The position numbers and the translations under genes were made by a program. The notes beneath the pieces are model-generated. The model was not told the origin of the DNA and ran no database searches. It saw only the letters and a list, made by a program, of their open reading frames with translations. A DNA stretch of 34,771 nt from VGWB01 sp964480945 (GTDB lineage: Bacteria > Bacteroidota > Ignavibacteria > UBA10030), in contig CAYZRX010000037.1 of NCBI GenBank assembly GCA_964480945.1, positions 1 through 34,771 of the forward strand, given 5' to 3'. Shown piece after piece: positions 1 through 8,411 of this stretch; the stretch's first letter is position 1, and every line of letters begins with the position of its first letter.

Positions 1-54
1 CCTCGACCTCCTGCGTGACAGGCAGGCGCTCTAACCAAGCTGAGCTACGACCCC
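1..54 (-). tRNA. tRNA-Asp (GTC), 3' part beyond window edge
   Basis: Read on the minus strand, the sequence starts with the acceptor strand GGGGTCG at 54-48. It is followed by TA, the D stem GCTC/GAGC and an anticodon arm CCTGC-CTGTCAC-GCAGG. The anticodon GTC lies at 19-17, which makes this an aspartate tRNA. The T arm, 3' acceptor strand and CCA end lie outside the window, so the gene is cut by the window and not shown to be broken. The 13 bases of its 5' end are repeated at 95-107. Confidence 0.93.
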
Positions 55-94
55 GAGAGGGACTGCTCGCCCGCCATGCTTCACCTTTTGGCGG

Positions 95-107
95 GAGCTA
101 CGACCCC
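95..107 (-). repeat. Partial duplicate of the tRNA-Asp 5' end
   Basis: Positions 95-107 repeat exactly the 13 bases at 42-54, which are the 5' end of tRNA-Asp through the first half of the D stem. On the minus strand this copy lies upstream of the tRNA. The copied GCTC is followed by a CCCGCC...GGCGGG inverted repeat (70-75 with 90-95) and then GAGC, as if the D loop had been replaced by a hairpin. No other tRNA arms are visible, so this is a remnant or a copied fragment and not a second tRNA. Confidence 0.55.
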
Positions 108-759
108 AGACTTTGCTTATTGCGGTGTTCAATTTAGCACGAATTGCCCGCAAAGGCAAGGGGATTTCAGGCTGACGCGTCAGGCCGACCGAGCCGCGTG
201 GAGAATGGAGCGACGAACCGAGAGGAGTATTCAAACTCCGTCCGAAGCTTACAGCAGCTCTCAGATCACAGCCCATTAATCCTTGAGAGCTTGGCCCCGC
301 AACGCGCGGGCCATTGGGGCCACACCGCGACAAATCGGAAAACCTCTTGACACCTATTAATCTTCTCCCTTCAGTGATCTGAACTCGCTGTTCCATCGCG
401 TTCAAGACCCTACGGTCCTTTCCCGCACAATGTGGCCTGCAGTTTGTCGTCTCACGTGGAGCGCGGACGACGCCGGGATCTCCTGAAGCGCGAGCCGTTG
501 AAAACCGCGCCCTCACCGGCGATCACGGCTGCCTCGAACGGGGAACTGCCAATTGCCCAGTTTAGCAACTCGTGTGTGGTGCGAAACAGGTGTTCTTCCA
601 TTCTTGAGAATGGGCTTCCGCACAATGATGCTGGTCTTTTGTAGAAACTTCAGATCGTAGTCGTGAAAAACAGCGTATCTCGTGCCTGCAGGCTGGCCGC
701 CTCCGCCGGTATCGTTTGTGTTGATATGGATCACACAGCACATCGCCGAGGCAGGCACA
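108..759. other. Intergenic region between tRNA-Asp and the pilin-like operon
   Basis: I see no convincing gene in these 650 bases. The open frames on both strands are short, rich in Arg, Ser and Pro, and lack ribosome binding sites. One GC-rich nested inverted repeat is present: TGGCCCC at 292-298 pairs with GGGGCCA at 316-322, and CCCGC at 296-300 alternatively pairs with GCGGG at 306-310. A TTGACA box occurs at 348-353 without a matching -10 or -7 element. The promoter of the downstream operon could not be placed. Confidence 0.5.
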
Positions 760-1266
760 GTGAACACAGGCCAAACACTTCTTTCAATCGGCGCGCTCGT
801 TCTTCTGGGAAGCGTCATCGTCTCTGCCAACAGGTCTTCGCTTCAACACGGCGTCATTCTTCAGCAGACGGAGATCGGCGTCTACGCCGTTTCACTCGCG
901 ATGGGGAGAATCGAGGAGGCGACGGGAAAGTCCTTCGATGAGTTCACAGCCCCCGATGATTCAGGAGACACCGACACCGCCACCTCGCTCACACAGCTGA
1001 CCTCGACGTTGGGCCCGGAATCTGGAGAGGTGTATCCTGACTTTGACGATATTGACGACTTTAACAATCTGACGACGACTGTTTACATCGCGGGAGTCGA
1101 CACGATGACAATTCACTCCACTGTCGCCTACGTGAGCCCCTCGAATCCTGACCTCCTCCTCACGACCAGAACTTGGCATAAGAAGCTGACGGTGTACGTG
1201 ACCGGATCGGCCACACGTGATACCGTTAGAATCTCTTCCATCTTCAGCTACTGGTGGTTCAGGTGA
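760..1266 (+). CDS. Pilin-like membrane-anchored protein, first gene of a three-gene unit
   Basis: I chose the GTG at 760 as start because GAGG at 748-751 gives an 8-base spacing and the 168-residue product then begins with a single hydrophobic helix (about residues 6-24). The longer frame from 682 would add a Trp/Pro-rich stretch with no ribosome site. The layout is a short N-terminal tail, one membrane segment, then a Thr/Asp/Ser-rich soluble region. This resembles minor pilins or pseudopilins, but the prepilin peptidase motif (Gly-Phe with Glu at +5) is absent. The gene ends 3 bases before the next start. Its role is inferred mainly from the neighbours: a surface or secretion pseudopilus component, or a simple membrane-anchored protein. 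Confidence 0.7.
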   Translation: MNTGQTLLSIGALVLLGSVIVSANRSSLQHGVILQQTEIGVYAVSLAMGRIEEATGKSFDEFTAPDDSGDTDTATSLTQLTSTLGPESGEVYPDFDDIDDFNNLTTTVYIAGVDTMTIHSTVAYVSPSNPDLLLTTRTWHKKLTVYVTGSATRDTVRISSIFSYWWFR

Positions 1267-1269
1267 GCG

Positions 1270-1896
1270 ATGGGCTCAAGCACAATCATTGATATAATCA
1301 GTTCCGCCGTTGTTGCCGGAATACTCTTTCTGATGACCGGCCAGCTGAATATCCAGACGGTTGAGACGGCCACCGTGTATCACGGCAATCTTCAGCTCCA
1401 AAGGAACATGACGACGCTGGTCGGCATCGTTGAGCACGACTTCCGAAGGATCGCCTACTGCGCGGACTACAAGAAGATCCCCGCGCCGAACGTTGCGATC
1501 CGCGCTGCGGACTCTTCGTCCATCCGGTTCTGGACAGATGTCGACAACGATGGGACTGTCGATTCGATCTCTTACTATCTGGGTCCGGTCGAGGAACTGG
1601 AGTCGACGCCTAATCCGAGAGACCGCAAGCTGTACCGGGTCGTCAACAACGACATTCCGGCCGGATGGGATCTTGGGGTCACGGGCTTTCGGTTCAAGTA
1701 TTTCAATTCCGAAGGCGACACTCTACCGCTCCCCGTGCCCGATCCCCGCGAGGTGTATTCGATGGAGATTTCGATCGCGATAGAGAGCAGCGTCCCCATC
1801 AATCAGTCCTTTACCGTTACAGCGGATACTCTTGCCGATTTCCAAGTATTCTGGCGTCAACTCCGCCTCGCGGCGCGGAATCTCCGCAACCGGTAG
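1270..1896 (+). CDS. PilW/PulJ-like minor pilin-type protein without canonical prepilin motif
   Basis: This 208-residue protein starts with a hydrophobic helix at about residues 5-27, followed by a long amphipathic helix and a beta-rich globular part. The pattern 'RNMTTLVGIVEHDFRRIAYC', then a stretch reading like FWTDVDNDGTVDSISYYL and a segment ending LYRVVN, matches the general plan of PilW/PulJ-type minor pilins: a helix with a first-strand Arg, a D-x-D-G-x-x-D segment, then Y and R. The normal leader with Gly-Phe-Thr-Leu-x-Glu is missing. It sits 3 bases after the upstream gene and 17 before the next, so co-transcription is very likely. The assignment rests on architecture and not on a firm family match. 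Confidence 0.72.
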   Translation: MGSSTIIDIISSAVVAGILFLMTGQLNIQTVETATVYHGNLQLQRNMTTLVGIVEHDFRRIAYCADYKKIPAPNVAIRAADSSSIRFWTDVDNDGTVDSISYYLGPVEELESTPNPRDRKLYRVVNNDIPAGWDLGVTGFRFKYFNSEGDTLPLPVPDPREVYSMEISIAIESSVPINQSFTVTADTLADFQVFWRQLRLAARNLRNR

Positions 1897-1913
1897 AGTC
1901 AAGAGGAGCAGCG

Positions 1914-3122
1914 ATGGGGCGTACATCTTTGATTATGGTGATCGTTGTCAGCACACTGATCCTCTTCTTCGGAGGCGACCTCTCCAAAGTGTCCACCTCG
2001 GCGTACGAAAACTACCTCGACTACTACAGCAAGTCAGTGGCACACACGATCGCGACAAGCGTGGCGAACATGGCGTGCAACGAGATCTACCTGTCCCCCA
2101 ACTGGAGGGCGGGGTACTCGAACCTCCACATTGACGGCGGCACGGCGAACGCCACGGTCGACACAGTGGGCGGCGGCAAGCTGAGGGTGGTCGTAACGAG
2201 CCAATACAACCTCGTCAAGGATACAATCATTGTTCTCTGGGGACTCACAGCATTCTCGAAATTCGCGTATTACAGTTTCATAGAAGGAGATATTTACTGG
2301 ATTACCGGGGATACAGTCTGGGGGCCGTTTCATTCCCAGCAGCGGGTCAATGTTTCGGGGGATCCGGTTTTCTACGGCAAGGTGACGGCCAAGAATGGTC
2401 TGTTCAAGAAGCCGAAGTCTTCGCAGCCCAAGTTCTACGGCGGCTTTCAGGCTGGTGTTTCTCTGACCCTGCCGGTTGATTTCCAACCCCTTAAGGTCGC
2501 GGCCCAAACGGGCGGCCACTATATCTCCAAGAAAGACGTGTCGCTCACCTTCAACGGCGACGGTAGCGTTACGTATCAAGAGGGGACCGGGCCAGTGACG
2601 ACGGTGCCCCTCTCGGACTATGCGGGAAACGGTGCGATCTACGTCGACAACGCAAATCTGAGGATCAAGGGGACACTCTCAGGCAAGGTGACCGTCGCAG
2701 CGACCGGGAGCTCCGGCGCTGCAAAAGGAAACATCTACCTCGACGATGATGTCGTCTACGCGCACGACCCAAGAAACGGATCGTCCGACGATCTTCTCGG
2801 AATCTGCGCAGATAACGACGTGGTCATCTCCGAGAATGCAAGCAACAATTCTGACATCCGGATCGACGGATCGGTGTTCTCGCGGTCCGGCGGCCTGAAA
2901 GCTGAAAACCACAACGGGCGCCCGGTCTCAGGGACCATCGACCTCCTTGGAGGCATCATTCAGTACCAGCGCGGACCCGTCGGCACATTTAGTGGCTCGC
3001 CTCCAGTTATCGATCACGGCTTTCAAAAGAGGTATCTTTACGACGACCGCCTCATGGTCGACTCCCCCCCGTATTTCCCCACGACGGGCAGCTACGAAAT
3101 TCTTTCCTGGTACGAACGATAG
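1914..3122 (+). CDS. PilX/DUF4900-like surface protein with N-terminal membrane anchor
   Basis: The start is the ATG at 1914, preceded by AGAGGAG at 1902-1908. The open frame extends further upstream only by overlapping the previous gene. The 402-residue product has an N-terminal membrane helix (about residues 5-20), a helical linker and a long beta-rich domain. The central part contains WGPFHSQQRVNVSGDPVFYG, the 'GP-hH-N-isG-PvFyGkVt' pattern that I associate with DUF4900/PilX-like proteins, which accompany PilW- and PilV-like genes in several phyla. The remainder is rich in Gly, Asn and Asp and could form a beta-helix. It is the last gene of the unit. No strong terminator follows directly. 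Confidence 0.72.
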   Translation: MGRTSLIMVIVVSTLILFFGGDLSKVSTSAYENYLDYYSKSVAHTIATSVANMACNEIYLSPNWRAGYSNLHIDGGTANATVDTVGGGKLRVVVTSQYNLVKDTIIVLWGLTAFSKFAYYSFIEGDIYWITGDTVWGPFHSQQRVNVSGDPVFYGKVTAKNGLFKKPKSSQPKFYGGFQAGVSLTLPVDFQPLKVAAQTGGHYISKKDVSLTFNGDGSVTYQEGTGPVTTVPLSDYAGNGAIYVDNANLRIKGTLSGKVTVAATGSSGAAKGNIYLDDDVVYAHDPRNGSSDDLLGICADNDVVISENASNNSDIRIDGSVFSRSGGLKAENHNGRPVSGTIDLLGGIIQYQRGPVGTFSGSPPVIDHGFQKRYLYDDRLMVDSPPYFPTTGSYEILSWYER

Positions 3123-3388
3123 CAGAACGCCCGTTTGAGCCTGTTTTTCCACTACGCGCAAGAACGAATGCAGAAGTGCCCCTCGCCAAGGCCCCCCTTC
3201 GATTGGTTCACCAAGAGGCGTGAGAAGGGTCAGGAGGCTTTTTGCCTGAACCAGGATCCAGGGGGGTATGTGAGTAAGGCCGGAACTTGATGAGGCAGGG
3301 GCAATGTTTTGTCAGAGCCGCCCGGCCTCAGAAGGAGATTGACCAGATGTCTCGATCTCACCGGCGTGCCTCAACGCTACGATATGAA

Positions 3389-3404
3389 AAGAGAATATTC
3401 TCTT
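3389..3404. promoter_or_regulatory. Perfect 16-bp palindrome, possible operator
   Basis: AAGAGAATATTCTCTT is a perfect two-fold symmetric site with no loop, the form expected for a dimeric DNA-binding protein and not for an RNA hairpin. It lies 110 bases upstream of the small ORF at 3514. No regulator gene is adjacent, so the function is a guess. Confidence 0.3.
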
Positions 3405-3513
3405 CGCTTCTGTCGACCGCCTTCTGACAGAATGGGGCACGATGTGCGTGCTCGACAAGGTGGCATCAGATTGGACCTTTGTTTTGTGTAATACCGACTG
3501 AAAGGAGAGACAA

Positions 3514-3669
3514 TTGAAGAAGAAAGGAACCAACCATACTGGTAACGGGAGCCACGGGGAAACTAAGGAGGTGCCGTCGCCAAACATTTACTGTCGTCCG
3601 GCTGGGCAGACTCGTCGAGCCAGGCTGCCTAGGAGATTCCCTCGCCAAACTCGGCGCGCCTGTATGTAG
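3514..3669 (+). CDS. Candidate small Arg-rich protein (51 residues)
   Basis: A TTG start at 3514 is preceded by a very good ribosome site, AAAGGAGAG at 3501-3509, with 4 bases between. The frame runs 51 codons to a TAG at 3667, just ahead of the bidirectional terminator at 3692-3725. The product starts Leu(Met)-Lys-Lys-Lys-Gly, has a polar Gly/His/Asn segment and ends in an Arg-rich tail. It contains no motif I recognise. The case for it is the ribosome site and the terminator placement. Against it are the TTG start, the short length and the lack of a clear promoter. It could be a basic small protein or a chance frame. Confidence 0.28.
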   Translation: MKKKGTNHTGNGSHGETKEVPSPNIYCRPAGQTRRARLPRRFPRQTRRACM

Positions 3670-3691
3670 TATTAACGGTATGGGAATAACA

Positions 3692-3725
3692 AAAAGCCCC
3701 GTTGAGCGATCTCAACGGGGCTTTT
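3692..3725. terminator. Bidirectional intrinsic terminator
   Basis: A 15-bp perfect stem (3692-3706 with 3711-3725) closes a CGAT loop. The stem begins with AAAA and ends with TTTT, so it can terminate on either strand. It lies 21 bases past the TonB receptor stop on the minus strand and also ends anything transcribed rightward from the pilin-like side. Confidence 0.93.
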
Positions 3726-3746
3726 GATCGTACAGCGAACGTGAAA

Positions 3747-6700
3747 CTAGAAGGTATAACGCAATCCAAGCTGTGCACCCCAACGAGAGGAGAGGTTGTC
3801 GTTGATCCAGGGGTGAGCATTTGGATCCGGTTTCGACCAATAGAATCTCGGCTTTCCAGTCGTGGGATCGAGGCTGTGAAAGGTAAGGAGATCGTCCTGG
3901 TAATTGCTGATGTACGGAACGTAGCCCCAAGAATGATTGACCAGGTTGAGGATGTTTAGGACATCGAGCGTGATCTCGAACCTGTGGCCCGAGAACGTTG
4001 GGACCTCCTGCGCAAGCTTGAAATCGAGGCTGTGGCTCCAGGGTGTTCGACCGCCGTTCCTTTCGGCGACTTGTCCCTTATGGGAGCTGAGGTAGCTGTC
4101 GTTGTTGATGTAGGTGAAGAGCTTGTCGTACGCGGCGTTGGTCTTATCCGTAAGCTCGGTGGCCGTTCCGGAGGAGCTTGACATCAGGATGACATCGTTC
4201 TTGTCCTTCGGAATATATGCCAGATCGTTCGAGGTCTGGCCATCACCATTGACATCGCCGTTGTAGTAGAAGGAAATCGGGTATCCGGATCTGCCTTCAT
4301 AGAACAAGGAGACAGTTGTCCCGAATGACGGGATTGCCTCGAAGCGGTAAGAGACCGCCGCGATAATGTGGTGGCGGACATCATACGTCGAGTAGGAGAG
4401 ATCGGGATTGTTGACGTCCTGATAGACCTGGTTATATCGCCACTGTGAGATGGCCTGACTAGAGAGAATGCTGTTCCGGTCCTTCGCCATTCCATAGGTA
4501 TACGCCAGGTTTGCATACCAGCCGTCTTCGACCTGTGCACGCTGGATCTGTGCAGTGATGTTGTAGGTATACCCGTCCGACGTGTTCGTCATATAGATGA
4601 CGTTGGTGAAGTTCGGACTCAACTTCGCCGTTGTCCACCGCCGGCTCGAGGTGCTATAAGTGCCATAGACATATCGGCCGTCGCCGACCAGCTTGCCGCC
4701 TGGTGTGAGCGTAGAGTTCTGGGGCCCGGCGAGGCTGATGTCCTGATACATGATATCATTGATCGATTTCGTGTACAGCGCCTCGATCGTGCCGACAAAG
4801 CCCATAGGCAATTGGCGGTCAACACCGAGGTTCACTCTGAAGACCTGAGGCATCTTGAAGTTGGGATCCGTCAGGTCAACCTCGGTAGTTGTCACGGCTG
4901 AGAGCTGCGAGAGCCTTCCGCCGGCTTGCTGCTGGTACGGATTAGGTTCGAACATAAACCCTGCCGGAAAGCTTCTGACATCGTAACGGGCGAAATCGAC
5001 TCCTGTGTTGCCATATTGGTTCGACAACCAGACATAGCCGATTCGTCCAGAGAAAACTCCCACGCCGCCGCGGACCTGCCAGATTCTCTCTCCATCTGGG
5101 TCTAGGTTGAATCCCAGCCTGGGCGAAAAGAGCACATTGCCGCTCGGGACCTTGTTCGTAGCCAAGCCGCGTGAGCCGAACAGAGCATCGATGTTTGTGT
5201 TGTGGAGCGGCGAATCCGGGAACGTCGGTACGTCGACACGCACTCCCAGATTGACCTTCAGGTTGGGCAGTATGCTCCACTCGTCCTGCGCGTAAGCCCC
5301 CAACTGAAGGCCCGCAAAGGATGCCCGAGGCTGCGGGTTGGGGAGCAATGAGTAGGTTAGCTGAAAGCGTGAGGGATTCCCGGCGGCGAAGTCATCGAGG
5401 GTGAGGAACTCATAGTTGCCGTAGATATTCCGGATGAAGAGGTTTGAGAACTTGAAGGAATAGTTCTGGGTTCCCACCGTAAACGTATGGTTGCCCATGA
5501 AGTACGTGAAGTTGTCCGTGAACTCGAAGATGTCCTGGTCGAGTGCATTGGCGTTCGAGTAGGTCTCAGCTCCCGCTCGCAGGTCAGTGCCGCCGCCCAG
5601 TCCGGCATTCTTGATCCATACTTCGGGGAAGACGGAGCCGTAGATGTCCCGCTTGTCCCGGATGGTTGTGTAACCAATAATGAACTCATTCGCCATCGTG
5701 TTCCCGAACGCGCTGGTCAACTGCGCGACGGTGGAGTTCGTGACGTCGTTGATCTTGTAGCGTTCGTTCGACGGATAGATCGCGCCGCTGCTCGGTGCGT
5801 TGTCGGAAGAGCCGTCGCTATAGCTGTTGCGGAGCGAGAGGCGATGCTGATCACTCAGGTTATAGTCGAGGCGCGCGAAGATCTTGTTGGCCGGGGTTTC
5901 GTTTGTGAAGTCAGTGTACGATCCCGGAGTGTAGTGATACTGATTCTGGAGGATGTTGACAAATTTCGCGAGGCTGTCCTTAGAGAGGGCGTACTGATTT
6001 GTCGCATTGCTCCCCGCGCCGAAAACGCGTGTCGTCGGTTCCTTTCTTCTCCTCAGCTCTCCGTTGACAAAGAAGAAGAGTTTGTTCTCCATGATCGGGC
6101 CACCTACTCGGAATCCGGTAGTGTAGTCAGAGTAGTTGGCGAGTTTGGTCTTCAACTCGTCCGGACTGGTCCCGTTGAAATCCTGGTTCCGCCCGTAGTA
6201 GTATGCAGAGCCGTGGAATGTGTTTGTTCCGCTGCGGGTGATAGCATTGATGCCGCCTCCCGTGAAGCCGCCTTGGCGGACGTCGAACGGTGCGATGACG
6301 ATCTGGAACTCCTGAAGTGCGTCGAGACTGATCGGCGTGTTGCCCGTCTGGCCGCCAGGCTGACCGCTGCTGGCTAGACCGAAGAGGTCGTTGAACACGG
6401 CACCGTCGATTTGAATGTTGTTGAACTTGCTGTTACGACCGGCGGCATTGTTGCCAACGAACAACGGCGACAGCTTGAGTGCGTCGTTGAAATTTCGTGA
6501 AAGCGTCGGAACGTAGTCAAGCTGGTCGTTCGAGACGCTCATCGCCGCGCCGGTTCGGCCGGAACTGATAATGGCGTTCCGGTCGCTCGTCACGGTCACG
6601 CCGCTGACTTCAACCGCCTGCTCCGCCAGGACGAAGTCGACCGTGAGGTTCTGGCTCAACTTCAGATTGATGTTCTCCCGTTTGTCCTGCCGATAACCGA

Positions 6701-6968
6701 CGAACGAGACTGTTACTGTGTAGGGTCCGCCAACGCGCAGGCCCTGCAGATTGTAGCGGCCATCGGGACGCGAGGCTGTTCCGTAGGTTGTGCCCGACGG
6801 GTTGTGGATCGCGATGACGTTTGCTCCAGGAAGCGGCTCGCCGGTCGTGCTGGTGATTCTGCCGCTAATGGCGGCAGTGGTCACGCCCTGGGCGAGAACG
6901 ACAGAGCTTCCGACGAAGAGCAAAGCCAATACGGCGACGACAAACCATCTTGTCATGGTCAGCTTCAT
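3747..6968 (-). CDS. TonB-dependent outer-membrane receptor, Oar-like, with carboxypeptidase-regulatory-like domain
   Basis: This 1073-residue protein has a signal peptide (residues 1-26, ending VVLA before Gln). A carboxypeptidase-regulatory-like beta-sandwich domain follows at about 30-120, including a 'GEPLPGANVIA' strand. Next come a plug domain (about 130-260, with SRNFNDALKLSP and FNNIQIDGAVFND) and a beta-barrel that ends in Tyr-Thr-Phe, as expected for BAM-dependent outer-membrane insertion. The length and the internal 'GGFTGGGINAITRSGTN' segment fit Oar-like receptors and not SusC. There is no SusD partner next door. GGAGGT four bases before the ATG supports the start. The substrate cannot be read from the sequence. 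A Bacteroidota-type promoter lies about 180 bases upstream and a strong terminator follows. Confidence 0.93.
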   Translation of the reverse strand: MKLTMTRWFVVAVLALLFVGSSVVLAQGVTTAAISGRITSTTGEPLPGANVIAIHNPSGTTYGTASRPDGRYNLQGLRVGGPYTVTVSFVGYRQDKRENINLKLSQNLTVDFVLAEQAVEVSGVTVTSDRNAIISSGRTGAAMSVSNDQLDYVPTLSRNFNDALKLSPLFVGNNAAGRNSKFNNIQIDGAVFNDLFGLASSGQPGGQTGNTPISLDALQEFQIVIAPFDVRQGGFTGGGINAITRSGTNTFHGSAYYYGRNQDFNGTSPDELKTKLANYSDYTTGFRVGGPIMENKLFFFVNGELRRRKEPTTRVFGAGSNATNQYALSKDSLAKFVNILQNQYHYTPGSYTDFTNETPANKIFARLDYNLSDQHRLSLRNSYSDGSSDNAPSSGAIYPSNERYKINDVTNSTVAQLTSAFGNTMANEFIIGYTTIRDKRDIYGSVFPEVWIKNAGLGGGTDLRAGAETYSNANALDQDIFEFTDNFTYFMGNHTFTVGTQNYSFKFSNLFIRNIYGNYEFLTLDDFAAGNPSRFQLTYSLLPNPQPRASFAGLQLGAYAQDEWSILPNLKVNLGVRVDVPTFPDSPLHNTNIDALFGSRGLATNKVPSGNVLFSPRLGFNLDPDGERIWQVRGGVGVFSGRIGYVWLSNQYGNTGVDFARYDVRSFPAGFMFEPNPYQQQAGGRLSQLSAVTTTEVDLTDPNFKMPQVFRVNLGVDRQLPMGFVGTIEALYTKSINDIMYQDISLAGPQNSTLTPGGKLVGDGRYVYGTYSTSSRRWTTAKLSPNFTNVIYMTNTSDGYTYNITAQIQRAQVEDGWYANLAYTYGMAKDRNSILSSQAISQWRYNQVYQDVNNPDLSYSTYDVRHHIIAAVSYRFEAIPSFGTTVSLFYEGRSGYPISFYYNGDVNGDGQTSNDLAYIPKDKNDVILMSSSSGTATELTDKTNAAYDKLFTYINNDSYLSSHKGQVAERNGGRTPWSHSLDFKLAQEVPTFSGHRFEITLDVLNILNLVNHSWGYVPYISNYQDDLLTFHSLDPTTGKPRFYWSKPDPNAHPWINDNLSSRWGAQLGLRYTF

Positions 6969-7152
6969 GCAAACCTCCGTAATAGGGTGGATAGATTAAG
7001 TGGTGTTTGATATGGTGGTGGTGCGAAAAACCGGCGCAAGTGAATCATGTTACGTGTTGTCGTGGGATGTGCAAGGTCAGGGCGAGTTTCCGGAACCTTG
7101 CGAGCATTTCGGTGCGGCGAATCGCTGTGTTCCGCGTGTCAACCAAGCGCTG

Positions 7153-7183
7153 CAAACCTACTCAACAAAAACCAGAAACACAA
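7153..7183 (-). promoter_or_regulatory. Bacteroidota-type promoter for the TonB receptor
   Basis: On the minus strand TTG (7183-7181) is followed after 20 bases by TAGGTTTG (7160-7153). This is a full match to the Bacteroidota -7 consensus TAnnTTTG with normal spacing. The upstream flank on that strand is T-rich (A-rich on the plus strand). It would give a leader of about 180 nt before the ATG at 6968. Confidence 0.5.
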
Positions 7184-7713
7184 GAAAAAAAAGACTGCAA
7201 ATGAATTTCTGGAGTGCAAGTCTGCCGCTGAGCGATCTGGTCCGGATTCTTTTTCTCTGCCGCGAGTGCTTGGAAGCAGAAACTGGAAGCGAAAGAAACT
7301 CGCGCAGAAGTCTTTCGCCGCGCCTCACCATCTTCGTCACCGGTCGTGTCAAGAGACGATGAGAAGAATGATTTCGTGTCGATGACTTTGCAGCTCATCG
7401 TTTCTGGTTTCTCGCAACGCGCAGAGGTGCGCGCTGAGAAAGAATCTTGCCGGCTTTGCGTCGGACAGGTACACCAAGGTGGGATCTGTCGGTGTCACAA
7501 TATCTTAGACTTGTCAATCTTGCGTATGCGGGGTCCCCAGCTTCTCTTGTGATTTCGCCATTCAAGCGCCCATTGCTGTCAGTTGGTTCAGCGAGAAGCC
7601 CAAAATCGGCTCTTGTAATCCCCTAAAACTCAACAACTTATGGGTGGACTCCGCGGGAATGGGGGCATGGTCAAGACTATGCCCGTAAATATTGAACATT
7701 TTTGATTTTTCTA

Positions 7714-7743
7714 TTGACATTCGAATTAAAAGCACTATATTTG
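7714..7743 (+). promoter_or_regulatory. Bacteroidota-type promoter for the HU gene
   Basis: TTGACA at 7714-7719 and TATATTTG at 7736-7743 are separated by 16 bases. TATATTTG matches the TAnnTTTG -7 element exactly, and TTG sits at the proper -33 distance. The surrounding sequence is markedly AT-rich compared with the rest of the window. The predicted leader to the ATG at 7852 is about 100 nt. Confidence 0.75.
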
Positions 7744-7851
7744 CTAGGGAATTTGATGGTCGTTATGCAAGGCAATGAACTAGGGGCTTTAGCTTCAAGT
7801 GTACTTTAATTAACCACAATATCTCTATAACAAAACCGGAGAGGATATCTC

Positions 7852-8142
7852 ATGGGCAAGCCGATGTCAAAAAGCCAAATCGCAGCGCATCTGGCGAGCA
7901 AGTTCGAGCTGAAGAAAAAGACTGCTGTGGCAATTCTGGAGGAAATGGCGCATCTCTCGTATCGTGAGGCGCCGAACTCCTTCACTCTGCCCGGCATCGG
8001 AAAACTCGTGCTCGTACAGCGGAAAGCGCGCATCGGGCGGAATCCGGCAACTGGCGAGCAGATTCAGATTCCGGCCAAAACAGTGGTGAAATTCCGTGTA
8101 GCGAAGGCTGCAAAGGAAGCAGTGCTCGGAATAAAGAAATAA
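7852..8142 (+). CDS. HU/IHF-family DNA-binding protein
   Basis: The 96-residue product has the HU/IHF layout: two N-terminal helices (about residues 5-40), then the beta-arm with the signature GRNPATGEQIQIPAKT (residues 62-77) and a C-terminal helix. Pro65 is at the position that intercalates into DNA in HU/IHF proteins. The sequence is rich in Lys, Arg and Ala. It should bend and compact DNA as a dimer. The ribosome site is CGGAGAGG, ahead of the ATG at 7852. It is transcribed alone from the promoter at 7714-7743 and ends at the terminator at 8169-8200. HU and IHF subunits cannot be told apart here, so I give no symbol. Confidence 0.95.
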   Translation: MGKPMSKSQIAAHLASKFELKKKTAVAILEEMAHLSYREAPNSFTLPGIGKLVLVQRKARIGRNPATGEQIQIPAKTVVKFRVAKAAKEAVLGIKK

Positions 8143-8168
8143 GCCCGACTTTTCAGGTTTTTTTTCGA

Positions 8169-8205
8169 GGCGCCGATGCGACGATCATCGGCGCCTTTGT
8201 TTTGT
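8169..8205 (+). terminator. Intrinsic terminator of the HU gene
   Basis: GGCGCCGATG (8169-8178) pairs perfectly with CATCGGCGCC (8186-8195) around a 7-base loop. It is followed by TTTGTTTTGT. It starts 27 bases after the HU stop codon. Confidence 0.9.
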
Positions 8206-8411
8206 CCGCGCCTGAATATTTCTTCGCCAACTGTGTGGCCCATGAGCTCCCTGAGGATCATACGTCAGGAGCTCGAATGTGAAGTCTATGGAAACCATCC
8301 GTTCGCATTGGCGGTTTCATTCAACAATACCATCGTTTCCAAGCCGCGAAGAATAATTCAGCCCAGGACCCCCAGAACGACTTGGAATGAGCCTCAATTG
8401 CGGAGCCCGCT

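Larger units (their letters stand above)
3123..3691. other. Intergenic region with a 16-bp palindrome and a possible small ORF
   Basis: About 570 bases separate the pilin-like operon from the converging TonB receptor gene. It contains a perfect 16-bp palindrome at 3389-3404, a candidate 51-codon ORF at 3514-3669 and the terminator that begins at 3692. No other frame has both a ribosome site and protein-like composition. Confidence 0.5.
6969..7851. other. Divergent intergenic region between the TonB receptor and HU genes
   Basis: These 880 bases hold a minus-strand promoter for the receptor (7153-7183) and a plus-strand promoter for HU (7714-7743). A 9-10 bp hairpin lies at 7664-7685 (GGGCATGGTC pairing with GACTATGCCC, one G-U). 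Between about 7200 and 7640 I see no credible coding frame. The sequence turns AT-rich only near the HU promoter. Confidence 0.55.

Noticed and set aside
682..759. Upstream ATG for the first pilin-like gene
   Set aside because: It has no ribosome site and would place a Trp/Pro-rich stretch before the membrane helix. GTG 760 has GAGG at the right distance.
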